Shown piece by piece: positions 51,664 to 59,605 of a DNA stretch of 64,000 bases. Below the pieces are notes generated by a model. That model saw only the letters and a program-made list of their open reading frames with translations. It had not been told where the DNA came from and did not search any database. Location of the stretch: positions 1 through 64,000 of the forward strand of contig NZ_JAERQK010000003.1 of assembly GCF_017912535.1 (NCBI RefSeq), written 5' to 3'. The position numbers and the translations under genes are program-made. Origin of the DNA: Motiliproteus sediminis. GTDB lineage: Bacteria > Pseudomonadota > Gammaproteobacteria > Pseudomonadales > Balneatricaceae. The stretch's first letter is position 1; each line of letters begins with the position of its first letter.

Positions 51664-52230
51664 CTAGGCGCGAGACATGAACTTGCCGGTGGCTGTATTG
51701 ATCTTGATTCGCTCACCGCTGGCCAGGTACTCAGGCACCTGAACCTCGAGGCCGGTGGCGAAGCGGGCGGGTTTGGTGCGTGCACTGGCTGACGCGCCCT
51801 TGATAGCAGGCGCGGTCTCTTCAACGGTCATGATCACCGAGGCCGGCAGCTCCAGACCGATCATCTGCTCGTTGACGATCAATGCGGTCAGGCCTTCAAT
51901 GCCATCGAAGAGGTAAGGTAACTGTTCTTCCAGATCGCTTTCGTTGAGAGCGTACTGGGTATAGTCCTCGGTGGCCATGAAGTTGACCAGATCGCCTTCG
52001 CGATACAGCATCTGTACTTCGCAGCGGCGCAGATCGGCCGGTTGCAGCATGTCGTCGCCGGTGTAGGTCTGTTCGTACTTCTGGCCGTCGGGTACCCGGG
52101 CGAAGCGGGTTTTATAGAGCGTCTGTGCGCCACGTGACGAGGGGGATTTAACCTCGATCTGTTTGGCGATATAGAGGTGGTTGTCGATCTGAATGACGTC
52201 ACCTTTTTTCAGGTCACAGGCCTTGGGCAT
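51664..52230 (-). CDS. yeiP: EF-P-like translation factor EfpL (YeiP)
   Basis: 188 residues, three beta-domains like EF-P. Helps ribosomes stalled on proline-rich or related motifs. The tip of domain I reads SPSSRGAQTLYKTRF, with an Arg where EF-P has a modified Lys or Arg. This is the mark of the EfpL/YeiP subgroup, whose Arg is thought not to be modified. C-terminal domain: FATGLEVQVPEYLASGERIKINTATGKFMSR in pieces. It lies 8 nt upstream of the glucosaminidase gene on the same strand. Confidence 0.95.
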   Translation of the reverse strand: MPKACDLKKGDVIQIDNHLYIAKQIEVKSPSSRGAQTLYKTRFARVPDGQKYEQTYTGDDMLQPADLRRCEVQMLYREGDLVNFMATEDYTQYALNESDLEEQLPYLFDGIEGLTALIVNEQMIGLELPASVIMTVEETAPAIKGASASARTKPARFATGLEVQVPEYLASGERIKINTATGKFMSRA

Positions 52231-52289
52231 GGGTGTTCTCCAGCGAATTAGAGGCTGTTAGAGCGCTAGGGGGTTAATCGGTTCCCGCC

Positions 52290-53495
52290 TTAGCGGGCCA
52301 TCAGAATGTCGTCCTGCTGGATGTTCAGACTGTTGGCCGGCTGGCTCAGATTGCCGGTGGCGAACAGCGGATGCACTTCGTTGACTACCAATGATGCGCG
52401 GGTGTCTTCCAGACGGATGTGCGGCTGGTTCTGGGGATCGAACAGGGTGGAACGACGGTACACTCGCAGTGTGTCTCCAGGGCGGATCCCGGTGACGCTC
52501 CCCGCGTTAAAGGTGATCCGGTTGCCGTCGGTGCTGACAATACGGGTGCTGAAGGGTTCGCAACGCACGGCGCTGTCGAGGTCGGCGCTGATGCGGGTGA
52601 GCAACTGACGTACCTTCTGGCCGTAATCGGTTGCCAGAAAGGCGGGGGTCATAAAGCCGGTTTTAGTGTGGCGGTCGCTGTTCCAGAGCCCTCCTACCCG
52701 GTAGCTGCGGCTGAACAGCAGGGCGCCGGTAAAGCCATCGTGAATAAATACGTCCAGGGCGAAGTTGCGCAGGTGTTGGCGCCCACGGTAGTCCAGCTGG
52801 TCATACCAAACCCGCAGCACGTTGCCCTCGTTGTCCTTCTCCGGCTGGTACATGCTGAGGTCGCGAACGATCCCGGAAACAATGAACTGGACATCGAGAT
52901 CACGGAAGGCGGGCAGAGCGTCGGTGAGGCTGCCGTTGCCGGTCTGGCGGCTGCTGGCTGTGGCGGGATTGGTGTGTACGTTAAGGTAGCTAGCATCGAG
53001 CGCGCGCAGGTGATCACGCGAACCGATCCGGGCAGTCAGTTGGGCGGCGATCTGGCTGCTCGCCGCACTCAGATCGCCAATGGCGGCCTGGCTCGGCTGG
53101 GCGATGGGAAAGCCCGCCACTGCGGCTGACTTCAGGTATTGCTGCCCGGCAGCCGTGGCTGCGCAGGTTTCGTCGGTGTCAACCTCAGCGCGAATCTTGA
53201 CCTGCAACTGGTCGCCTTCGATCTGCTCGCTGAGTACGCGGATGTTCTGTAGTTCACCTTTCATGCGCACCTGCAGATGGTCGGTCATCAAAATGCCGTC
53301 GCTGACTCGTTGGCGGCTGTTGATATAGGCGCCGGCTTGCAGCAGGGCTTGCTGGGCGGCGTTGTTGATCGCTTGCTGGCGGGCACTGTCGAGATCGCGA
53401 TTGTAGATCAGCGCGCGGCCCTCCGCTTCCACGGTGACAGCCTGGGCGGTCACGCCGAGGGAGAGCAGCAGCAGGGTGGCAATCAATCGCAACAC
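52290..53495 (-). CDS. flgT: Flagellar assembly protein FlgT (H-ring)
   Basis: 401 residues with a signal peptide (LIATLLLLSLGVTAQA). Family features: VEAEGRALIYNRDLDSARQQAINNA at the mature N-terminus, a middle domain (FIVSGIVRDLSMY, YRGRQHLRNFALDVFIHDG) and a C-terminal SH3-like part (GSVTGIRPGDTLRVYR). In Vibrio FlgT forms the H ring around the flagellar basal body and helps assemble MotX/MotY. It is divergent from flgO and flgP. Start: GTG 53495. Confidence 0.93.
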   Translation of the reverse strand: MLRLIATLLLLSLGVTAQAVTVEAEGRALIYNRDLDSARQQAINNAAQQALLQAGAYINSRQRVSDGILMTDHLQVRMKGELQNIRVLSEQIEGDQLQVKIRAEVDTDETCAATAAGQQYLKSAAVAGFPIAQPSQAAIGDLSAASSQIAAQLTARIGSRDHLRALDASYLNVHTNPATASSRQTGNGSLTDALPAFRDLDVQFIVSGIVRDLSMYQPEKDNEGNVLRVWYDQLDYRGRQHLRNFALDVFIHDGFTGALLFSRSYRVGGLWNSDRHTKTGFMTPAFLATDYGQKVRQLLTRISADLDSAVRCEPFSTRIVSTDGNRITFNAGSVTGIRPGDTLRVYRRSTLFDPQNQPHIRLEDTRASLVVNEVHPLFATGNLSQPANSLNIQQDDILMAR

Positions 53496-53642
53496 GGGGT
53501 CCGCCTATTCAGAGTCAGCTCAGTCAGCCGCTAAAAGTAAGTAATTTGGTGGCTTGACGCAAATCGGTATCAGACCGGTGGCTGTCGCTACCGGCGCTTT
53601 ATGTTAGATTCTATCCCAAACCAAGGAGTTGCCGGATACACC

Positions 53643-54299
53643 ATGATGAAACGGAGCGGTTTACTGCTGCCAGCGTTGCTGCTGGCAGGTTGTGCGGTCA
53701 AGGTCACCGAACCGGTGCAGGTGGAGTTGCAGCAGCCGGTACAGGTCACCTTGGCGCCTGACAGCCCCCGCCTGCCGGCGGCGGATCAGCCGGCCCTGGC
53801 TACGCTGCCCAGTGGTCCCTTGGGGCTGCCGGTGCGCCAGATGGCGGAACAGATCGATGCCAGCTTGCGCCAGCGCGGAATCAAAACCTTGCCCATCGCC
53901 ATCAGTCCCTTTGTCGATCTCGACCAGCCAGCGGCGCATCGTGGTTTTGGCGATCAGCTTGCCGAGGGCTTCTACCACGAGCTGCAGGCGCGCGGATACA
54001 ATCTTATCGACCATCGCGCGTTGCCTTTCGGTGAGGGAGCCGCCGGGCTGACCTCGCCGGCGCTGTCCGACTACTATCGCCAGCACCGTATCAGTTACGT
54101 GTTGAGCGGAACCTTCAGTGCGCAGGGCGACGGTGTCACCGTGAATGCGCGGATGTTTGATACCATCACCCAACAGGTGGTGGCTACCGGGCAGTCGCAG
54201 ATCGGACTGCAAGCGCTGGAAGGTGGACTGCCCGGCTACAGTCCGTTCAGCAGCCGTGATGGGATGATTATCGAAAACGGCGGGGTGCCGCTGCAGTGA
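53643..54299 (+). CDS. flgO: Flagellar outer-membrane lipoprotein FlgO
   Basis: About 218 residues. A lipoprotein signal (LLLPALLLAGC) is followed by a FlgO domain (VRQMAEQIDASLRQRGIKTLPIAISPFVDL, GFGDQLAEGFYHELQARGYNLID, SYVLSGTFSAQGDGVTVNARMFD in pieces). FlgO and FlgP make outer-membrane-associated parts of the flagellar base needed for motility in Vibrio. Start: ATG 53643 or 53646; GGA lies 6 nt before the first, and AAGGAG lies 14 nt upstream. Confidence 0.9.
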   Translation: MMKRSGLLLPALLLAGCAVKVTEPVQVELQQPVQVTLAPDSPRLPAADQPALATLPSGPLGLPVRQMAEQIDASLRQRGIKTLPIAISPFVDLDQPAAHRGFGDQLAEGFYHELQARGYNLIDHRALPFGEGAAGLTSPALSDYYRQHRISYVLSGTFSAQGDGVTVNARMFDTITQQVVATGQSQIGLQALEGGLPGYSPFSSRDGMIIENGGVPLQ

Positions 54300-54313
54300 G
54301 GTCCGCATTGGTT

Positions 54314-54775
54314 ATGAAAAAAGTTACCCTGTTGGTGGCTGCTTCGCTGGTGCTGGCGGGCTGCGACACCCTGAGTTACCAGTTCAACCGCGCCCAGCGT
54401 TCCATTGCCGAGAGCACCGGATCCGGTCAGCCAGTGAAAGTGTCGTCGGAGGCGCGGCTGGTTACAGCTACCGGTTATGCGCCGATCAGTGCCCAGCCAG
54501 GAGCGACTCCGAACCAGAAAATGCTGAATGCGATGCGGGCCTCCAAGTTGCGTGCATACCAGGAGCTGGCGGCGATCGTCCATGGTCAGTACCTGTTTGG
54601 TACCACCCAGGTTCGCGATATGGTACTGCAGAGTGACCAGTTCGACAGCGCGGTGGGCGGTATCGTTCGGGGCGCGCGGGTAGTGAAGAGTTATCCGGTG
54701 CAGGAGGATACCTACGCCACCATCCTGGAGCTTGATCTGCGCGATGTTCAGCGCGCCTATATCGATATGCAGTAG
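54314..54775 (+). CDS. flgP: Flagellar outer-membrane lipoprotein FlgP
   Basis: 153 residues. Lipoprotein signal (LLVAASLVLAGC, Cys about 17), then the LPP20-like domain: VTATGYAPISAQ, NQKMLNAMRASKLRAYQELAAIVHGQYL, VRGARVVKSYPVQEDTYATILELDL in pieces. FlgP forms the outer-membrane basal disk in several polarly flagellated bacteria. Start: ATG 54314; a GTG at 54296 overlapping the flgO stop is an alternative. Ended by a shared bidirectional terminator. Confidence 0.93.
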   Translation: MKKVTLLVAASLVLAGCDTLSYQFNRAQRSIAESTGSGQPVKVSSEARLVTATGYAPISAQPGATPNQKMLNAMRASKLRAYQELAAIVHGQYLFGTTQVRDMVLQSDQFDSAVGGIVRGARVVKSYPVQEDTYATILELDLRDVQRAYIDMQ

Positions 54776-54788
54776 TCTGCTGCCCAAT

Positions 54789-54823
54789 GACCAAAAAGCC
54801 CCGCATTGCGGGGCTTTTTGGTC
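54789..54823. terminator. Bidirectional terminator between flgP and pepD
   Basis: A 16-bp perfect stem (54789-54804 with 54808-54823) around a 3-nt loop contains a GCCCCGC core flanked by five A on one side and five T on the other. It serves flgOP on plus and pepD on minus. Confidence 0.95.
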
Positions 54824-54839
54824 TCGGCTGTTGCCGGTT

Positions 54840-56294
54840 TCAACTTGTTGCCAGCCGTTCCAGACTGTGGCAGAGGTAACGCCAAAAGCGCTCGACGCTG
54901 GCGATCTCTACCTTCTCGCTGGGTGAGTGGGGGAAGCAGATGGTTGGGCCAAAGGAGATCATCTCCCACTGCGGGTAGGCTGCCGCCAACAGGCCGCATT
55001 CCAGTCCCGCATGGATTACCTTAATTTCCGCTGGCTGGCCAAACAGTTTGGTGTGCAGCGCGTTGAGGGTTGCCAGCAGGGGAGAGGACGGGTTGGGTGT
55101 CCAGCCAGGATACGCGCCGGCCAGTTCCAACGCGGCGCCGACCGCCTTGGCGACCTCGCCGATGGTGGCACAGACTTCATCCCGCCCGGCCTCGCGTGCG
55201 CTGCGTGCCAGGCAGAGCAGTTGGGCGTGATCTTGCTGCAGGGTTACCCGGGCCAGATTGTTACTGGTTTCCACCACGCCAGCAAGATCGGGATGCATGG
55301 TGAAGACGCCGTGGGGGCAGGTGAGAATCGCATTCAGCAGGCGCAGGCTGGATGAGCCGTTCAGCGTTGGTTGCTCTATGGGGCAGCGGTGGATGCGGAT
55401 AGCCAGATCAGGTTCGTCGTCGGCCCAGTGCGATTGCAGCTCGGCCGCAGCCTGTTGCAGCTCTGCTGTCAGGGTCTGCGCATCGCTGGCGGCGGTGGCG
55501 ACGATCGCTTCGGCACGTCGGGCGATGGCGTTGCGCAGGCTGCCGCCCTCGAATCCGCCCAGCGTCAGATCGCCACGTTCGGCAAAGGGCAGCAACAGTT
55601 CGGCCAGCAGGCGGTTGGCGTTACCCCGTGGCAGATGGATGTCGATGCCGGAATGGCCGCCGGCGAGGCCGCTGATGACCACGGCAAAGCCGGCTCCTTC
55701 GCGGTGGTTGCCGCGCTCCAGTGGGAGTGTCAGGGTGGCGTCGATACCGCCGGCGCAGCCGACATAGAGCTCGCCCTCTTGCTCGGAGTCGAGATTAAGC
55801 AGCCATTTTCCCTGCAGGATGCCGGGCTCCAGCCCCATGGCACCGTCCATGCCGGCTTCTTCGTTGACCGTCAGCAGCGCTTCCAGCGGGCCGTGGATCA
55901 GGTCATCACTTTCCATGACGGCGAGAATTGCCGCCACGCCGATACCGTTGTCGGCCCCCAGTGTAGTTTCGGTGGCAGTTACCCAGCCGTCGACCACTTG
56001 GGGCCGGATCGGATCGCGAGAAAAATCGTGGGCCGAGTGGTCGCTTTTTTGCGGCACCATGTCCAAGTGGCTTTGCAGGATAACCCCGGGATGGTGCTCT
56101 AATCCGGGTGAAGCCGGTTTGCGTAGAATCAGATTGCCGGCGTGATCGCGCTGATGATGGAGGCCCTGCTGTTTGGCAAAGGCCTCGATATGGGCGATCA
56201 GTGCTGCCTCCTGTCGGGAGGGGTGGGGGATTGAACAGATGTCGGCAAAATGACGCCACAGGGGTGCGGGTGCCAGATTCTGAAGTGAAGACAA
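54840..56294 (-). CDS. pepD: Aminoacyl-histidine dipeptidase (PepD)
   Basis: 484 residues, M20 metallopeptidase. Cleaves Xaa-His and other dipeptides in the cytosol. Zinc-site features: LQSHLDMVPQK (His and Asp), TLGADNGIGVAAILA (bridging Asp), VNEEAGMDGAMGL (Glu pair), LDSEQEGELYVGCAGG, and SGLAGGHSGIDIHLPRGNA. Start is TTG at 56294, supported by GAGG 6 nt upstream and by the family start (LWRHFADICSIPHPS follows soon). Confidence 0.96.
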   Translation of the reverse strand: MSSLQNLAPAPLWRHFADICSIPHPSRQEAALIAHIEAFAKQQGLHHQRDHAGNLILRKPASPGLEHHPGVILQSHLDMVPQKSDHSAHDFSRDPIRPQVVDGWVTATETTLGADNGIGVAAILAVMESDDLIHGPLEALLTVNEEAGMDGAMGLEPGILQGKWLLNLDSEQEGELYVGCAGGIDATLTLPLERGNHREGAGFAVVISGLAGGHSGIDIHLPRGNANRLLAELLLPFAERGDLTLGGFEGGSLRNAIARRAEAIVATAASDAQTLTAELQQAAAELQSHWADDEPDLAIRIHRCPIEQPTLNGSSSLRLLNAILTCPHGVFTMHPDLAGVVETSNNLARVTLQQDHAQLLCLARSAREAGRDEVCATIGEVAKAVGAALELAGAYPGWTPNPSSPLLATLNALHTKLFGQPAEIKVIHAGLECGLLAAAYPQWEMISFGPTICFPHSPSEKVEIASVERFWRYLCHSLERLATS

Positions 56295-56360
56295 AGCAGA
56301 CCTCGGTACAGCAGAATGAGCCGCCGATTATCCCGCTCCAGCGGCATGAATGCCAGTATG

Positions 56361-56528
56361 CTAGCAGGTCATTTCGGTCAGCAGGTCGAGCAGGTCGTCG
56401 TGTTCCCGGGCAAGGATCTGCAGTCCGCCAATCAGCGCGGTGGCCAGCGCCAGTGCGCCCAGCACGGCATAGAGTGGCAGGGCAGGAAGCACGGCAAATT
56501 CGGCGGCGATGATGTCAAAGCCGCACAG
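56361..56528 (-). CDS. Possible small membrane protein
   Basis: A 55-codon frame whose product starts MLCGFDIIAAEF and has one long hydrophobic segment (LPLYAVLGALALATALIGGL) with a charged, acidic end (REHDDLLDLLTEMTC). No family known. The ATG has GGAAG too close to be a good ribosome site. The frame runs open further 5' to 56711. It lies in the 437-nt gap between the pepD start and the AstE-like gene; nothing else convincing is in that gap except an isolated TTGACA on minus (56580-56585) without a matching -10 box. Confidence 0.3.
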   Translation of the reverse strand: MCGFDIIAAEFAVLPALPLYAVLGALALATALIGGLQILAREHDDLLDLLTEMTC

Positions 56529-56731
56529 CATGCTTCCAAGCAGAAGAGTGAAGGTTCCATCCAGGTTGGGTGGCGTGCGTGTCAACCAGAAAACACCTGA
56601 ATTTGAATGGGTAATACTATGACACACAATCTGTGCTGATATAAGTAGGTCGATAGCCGCAAAGGGAAGGGGTGGGCACGCTAATTGGCCCGGCTTATCC
56701 GCAATTCGCACGGCTGTGCCCGGCTCTGGCT

Positions 56732-57967
56732 TCAGTTCTTCGGTGCCAGGTCCGTCGTCGGCGGCGGGGAGCTTGGCGCCGTTGAGGCCGGCGGTTTGAT
56801 ACCCAGTTGTTCTGCTGCGGTCTCAACAGCGTTGCGTTTTTCCACTTCGCCTTGGCGCTCAAGGGCTTCCAGGCTGCTGGGCCGGCCGAGATGAAACAGC
56901 GCGTAGCCGGGGCTGACAAACTGGTTCTGGGCGCGGCCGAGGATTACTGCGTCAAAGGGAGCCAGAACTTCAGTGATGGCGTTGGTGATCGGATCGCTGA
57001 TGATTCCCAGCAGCGCGCCAGTGTTGACCCGGTCGCCAAGGTTGCGCTTGTTGATCAGGATGCCGCCCTGCTCGGCCCGTACCCAACTGGACTGGTAAAA
57101 GACCGGTTGCGGTGATGACCAGAAACTGTCGTTGCTGATCATTTCGCGGGCGCTTAAAAGGCTGCGCACGCTCTTCACCCCCAGAGCGACCATCTCTTCG
57201 TCAAGGCTGAGCGGTCCGCCCACCTCCATTACCACCGCAGGTATGCCGGCAGCGGTGGCGGCACTGCGCAGGCTTCCCGGCGGGCTTGCGCTCTGCAGGA
57301 CCGAGATCGAGCCAAATCCCTGGCTTAGTTCCGCGATGGCGGGAATGGTCAGGTCGGCACGCAGTTGTGGCAGATTCTCGCGAAAGTGCGAACCGGTGTG
57401 CATGTCGATCAAGAAGTCGCAGTGGCGAATGATATTTTCGAACAGGCTGTAGGCAACGCGCGCCGCAGTTGAGCCCTGAGGGTCGCCGGGGAACGAGCGG
57501 TTGAGGTCGCGCCGGTCGGAGAGGTAACGGTCGCGGCGCAGCAGCCCGTCGACATTAACCACAGGCACGCTGATCAGGGTGCCGGCCAGCTGTTCCGGTT
57601 GAATCTGGTGGGCCACCCGACGGTTGATCTCGATACCGTTCAGTTCGTCGCCATGTATGGCAGAGGTCAGGCATGCTACCGGGCCGGGTTGCTTGCCACG
57701 GGTAACCAGCACCGGTATGGGGGCAGTTGTGGCACCGAGTAGCTGCTGACTGTTCCAGTAAAGGGTGGTTGTGGTGCCCGGTGAAAGCTCGCGGCTCAAC
57801 AGCTGCACGTTGCCGGTAGCGGCCGCTGCCGTCGATGCCGGCGAGGTACTCACAGGGCGGAGGCCCTTCGCTGTGTCTTCCTCGTCCTGCTCCGAGGCTT
57901 GGGCGGGAAAACCGAGCAGGGCGGCCAGCAAGCACAGCCCGCGTGTAAGGTCGTTGTTGACGTTCAT
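56732..57967 (-). CDS. Exported AstE/AspA-family (M14) metallohydrolase-like protein
   Basis: About 411 residues. A signal peptide (GLCLLAALLGFPAQA) suggests the periplasm, unlike cytosolic succinylglutamate desuccinylase. The zinc site of the family is visible: SAIHGDELNGIEI (His and Glu) and FLIDMHTGSHFRENLPQ (second His). Other parts: DLNRSFPGDPQGS, VVMEVGGPL with a Glu, then a C-terminal beta/lipoyl-like hammerhead (GGILINKRNLGDRVNTGALLGII, VLAPFDAVILGRAQNQFVSPGYALFHLG in pieces) and a Pro-rich end. Substrate unknown. Start ATG 57967 is chosen for the signal peptide; no clear Shine-Dalgarno. Confidence 0.85.
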   Translation of the reverse strand: MNVNNDLTRGLCLLAALLGFPAQASEQDEEDTAKGLRPVSTSPASTAAAATGNVQLLSRELSPGTTTTLYWNSQQLLGATTAPIPVLVTRGKQPGPVACLTSAIHGDELNGIEINRRVAHQIQPEQLAGTLISVPVVNVDGLLRRDRYLSDRRDLNRSFPGDPQGSTAARVAYSLFENIIRHCDFLIDMHTGSHFRENLPQLRADLTIPAIAELSQGFGSISVLQSASPPGSLRSAATAAGIPAVVMEVGGPLSLDEEMVALGVKSVRSLLSAREMISNDSFWSSPQPVFYQSSWVRAEQGGILINKRNLGDRVNTGALLGIISDPITNAITEVLAPFDAVILGRAQNQFVSPGYALFHLGRPSSLEALERQGEVEKRNAVETAAEQLGIKPPASTAPSSPPPTTDLAPKN

Positions 57968-58108
57968 GCATGGTTCAACTTTTAAACAGGGCATCGGTAG
58001 ATGAAGGTCATGACTTGGATCAACTATAGCGGCGTAAACCACTGCTGAAAAAGTGACCTTCGGTTAACATAGGCGGCTACGTCAGCTGCTTAATGGATTC
58101 TGAGCTTC

Positions 58109-58801
58109 ATGTTACCCCGGCCTCTGTACGAAGTTTTACCCTACCTCTACCTGTTCGGTTCCCTTGGGCTGATTTCGACTCAATCCAACTGGATGGTTAT
58201 TCTGTTCGCTTGGGTGCTGTACACGGCCGGAGCGATTACCTGGGTGCTGCGTTCAGACGCGCGCCGGGTCAACAAGCGGATGCCGAAGAGCCAGAAAAAT
58301 CTGTTTCTGCACGAGGATTTTTACGAGTCCCTGCCCTTCCTGTTTATCGGAATGGGGGTGTTGGCGGTGCGCTTTATCGAAAGCTGGATCGTATTCTGGG
58401 CCGGCTTTGCGTTGATGGTCTACGGTGGCTATGTGTTGGCCATCCGCATCTCTCGCCGCAAAATATCCTGGATTGATGACTGGCGCCGTTATCGTGGCTC
58501 GGCCATACAGGCCAAAACTGTCCACCGTAAAAAGCAGATGAACCCCATCTGCGATCAATGTTTGATTCGCGAAAGCTGCCGTCGTACCGGGCTTACCGAC
58601 CGTTCCAATATTCTGGTGATGGAATGGTTGCAAAAGCATGAGCGGGTAGAGGCGATCGGCCCGCTGAAAGAGATGGTCGACGAAGCCGAGTTTCTGCCGA
58701 TCGGCCACGACACCTTGCTCAAGGTGATCCTCAAACAGCAGCCTTATGCGGAGCAGTGTCTGGTGATCCAGAACCGCAAGAAGATGCGCCGCGTCAGCTG
58801 A
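58109..58801 (+). CDS. Membrane protein with a C-terminal Cys cluster
   Basis: 230 residues, not recognised. Three or four membrane segments lie in the first 115 residues (VLPYLYLFGSLGLIS, WMVILFAWVLYTAGAITWVL, SLPFLFIGMGVLAVRFIES, WIVFWAGFALMVYGGYVLA). The soluble tail has CDQCLIRESCR (C-x2-C-x6-C, a possible metal site) and a helical acidic end. It lies 60 nt before the DNR-like regulator on the same strand and could share its transcript or be controlled by it. Confidence 0.8.
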   Translation: MLPRPLYEVLPYLYLFGSLGLISTQSNWMVILFAWVLYTAGAITWVLRSDARRVNKRMPKSQKNLFLHEDFYESLPFLFIGMGVLAVRFIESWIVFWAGFALMVYGGYVLAIRISRRKISWIDDWRRYRGSAIQAKTVHRKKQMNPICDQCLIRESCRRTGLTDRSNILVMEWLQKHERVEAIGPLKEMVDEAEFLPIGHDTLLKVILKQQPYAEQCLVIQNRKKMRRVS

Positions 58802-58824
58802 CCTTACCGTACCCAATGGAGTGC

Positions 58825-58851
58825 TATACTGGCCGACCTGTTCAATCGGCC
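58825..58851 (+). promoter_or_regulatory. -10 box and inverted repeat ahead of the DNR-like gene
   Basis: TATACT (58825-58830) resembles a -10 box, and directly after it GGCCGA and TCGGCC form a 6-bp inverted repeat with 9 nt between (58831-58851). It covers the expected transcript start, so it could be an operator or a leader hairpin. There is no clear -35 box. Confidence 0.4.
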
Positions 58852-58861
58852 GGATCACTCC

Positions 58862-59557
58862 ATGTCATTACTCGTCGACCGCGACGCTGTTGTCGCCTCG
58901 CTCAAACGCCATTACCTGTTTTCGTCGCTGTCACCGTCAGAGCTTCAGCAACTGGTTGAGCGCGTCGAGCAGGTTAACCTTGAGGCGGAGCAGTATCTGT
59001 TCCGCCAGCAAGAGCCTGCCAAGCGTTTCTACTTAGTGGCAGACGGCCAGATCAAATTGTTTCACACCACCGCCGACGGCCATGAAAAAGTGGTTGAGTT
59101 GATCAACCCCGGGCAGGCGCTCGCCGAGGCGGTGCTTTTCATGCAGCGCCCTAACTACCCGGTAACCGCGGAAGCAGTGCGCGCCACACGGTTGTTTGCG
59201 ATCCCCGGCGATGCCTATATACCCCTGTTGCGCAACAACAGCGATGCCTGCATGCGCATTCTGGGCGATCTCAGCATGCGCTTGCACGCCCGTTTAAACG
59301 ATGTGGTGCAGCTAACCCAGCAGAACGCCACCCACCGCGTGGTTCGTTTTTTGCTGGGGTTATTGCCATCCAATGCAGCAGACGGTTGCACCATCTATCT
59401 CGAAACTCCCAAGCATGTCATTGCGTCACGGCTATCGGTCAAGCCCGAAACCCTGTCACGAATAATGGCTCGGCTGGCACAAAACGAGGTGATCGTCATT
59501 AAAGGTCGCGAAATTCGCGTACTGGATATCGACAAACTGCAGAACGTCACCGAGTAA
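58862..59557 (+). CDS. Crp/Fnr-family regulator, DNR-like
   Basis: 231 residues. A cyclic-nucleotide-binding-type sensor domain (about 15-130: YLFRQQEPAKRFYLVADGQIKL in pieces, GQALAEAVLFM) is followed by a dimer helix and a winged helix-turn-helix (TPKHVIASRLSVKPETLSRIMARL). There is no N-terminal Cys cluster as in FNR, and the Arg of CRP for cAMP is missing. That pattern fits the DNR group, haem-based NO sensors in Pseudomonas relatives. Its targets are not evident here. The recognition helix reads SVKPETLSRIMA. Confidence 0.88.
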   Translation: MSLLVDRDAVVASLKRHYLFSSLSPSELQQLVERVEQVNLEAEQYLFRQQEPAKRFYLVADGQIKLFHTTADGHEKVVELINPGQALAEAVLFMQRPNYPVTAEAVRATRLFAIPGDAYIPLLRNNSDACMRILGDLSMRLHARLNDVVQLTQQNATHRVVRFLLGLLPSNAADGCTIYLETPKHVIASRLSVKPETLSRIMARLAQNEVIVIKGREIRVLDIDKLQNVTE

Positions 59558-59605
59558 GCTGTGCTGCGCGCCAGCGGCCGATGGAGGGGGCGCTGGTCAG
59601 TTGTT

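Noticed and set aside
53496-53642. Possible sigma-28 or sigma-54 promoter between flgT and flgO
   Set aside because: I looked for TAAA-N15-GCCGATAA and GG-N10-GC patterns and found no acceptable match; only an isolated TTGACG is present.
56580-56585. Perfect TTGACA on the minus strand upstream of pepD
   Set aside because: No -10-like hexamer at 16-18 bp (it reads GGATGG), so not called as a promoter.
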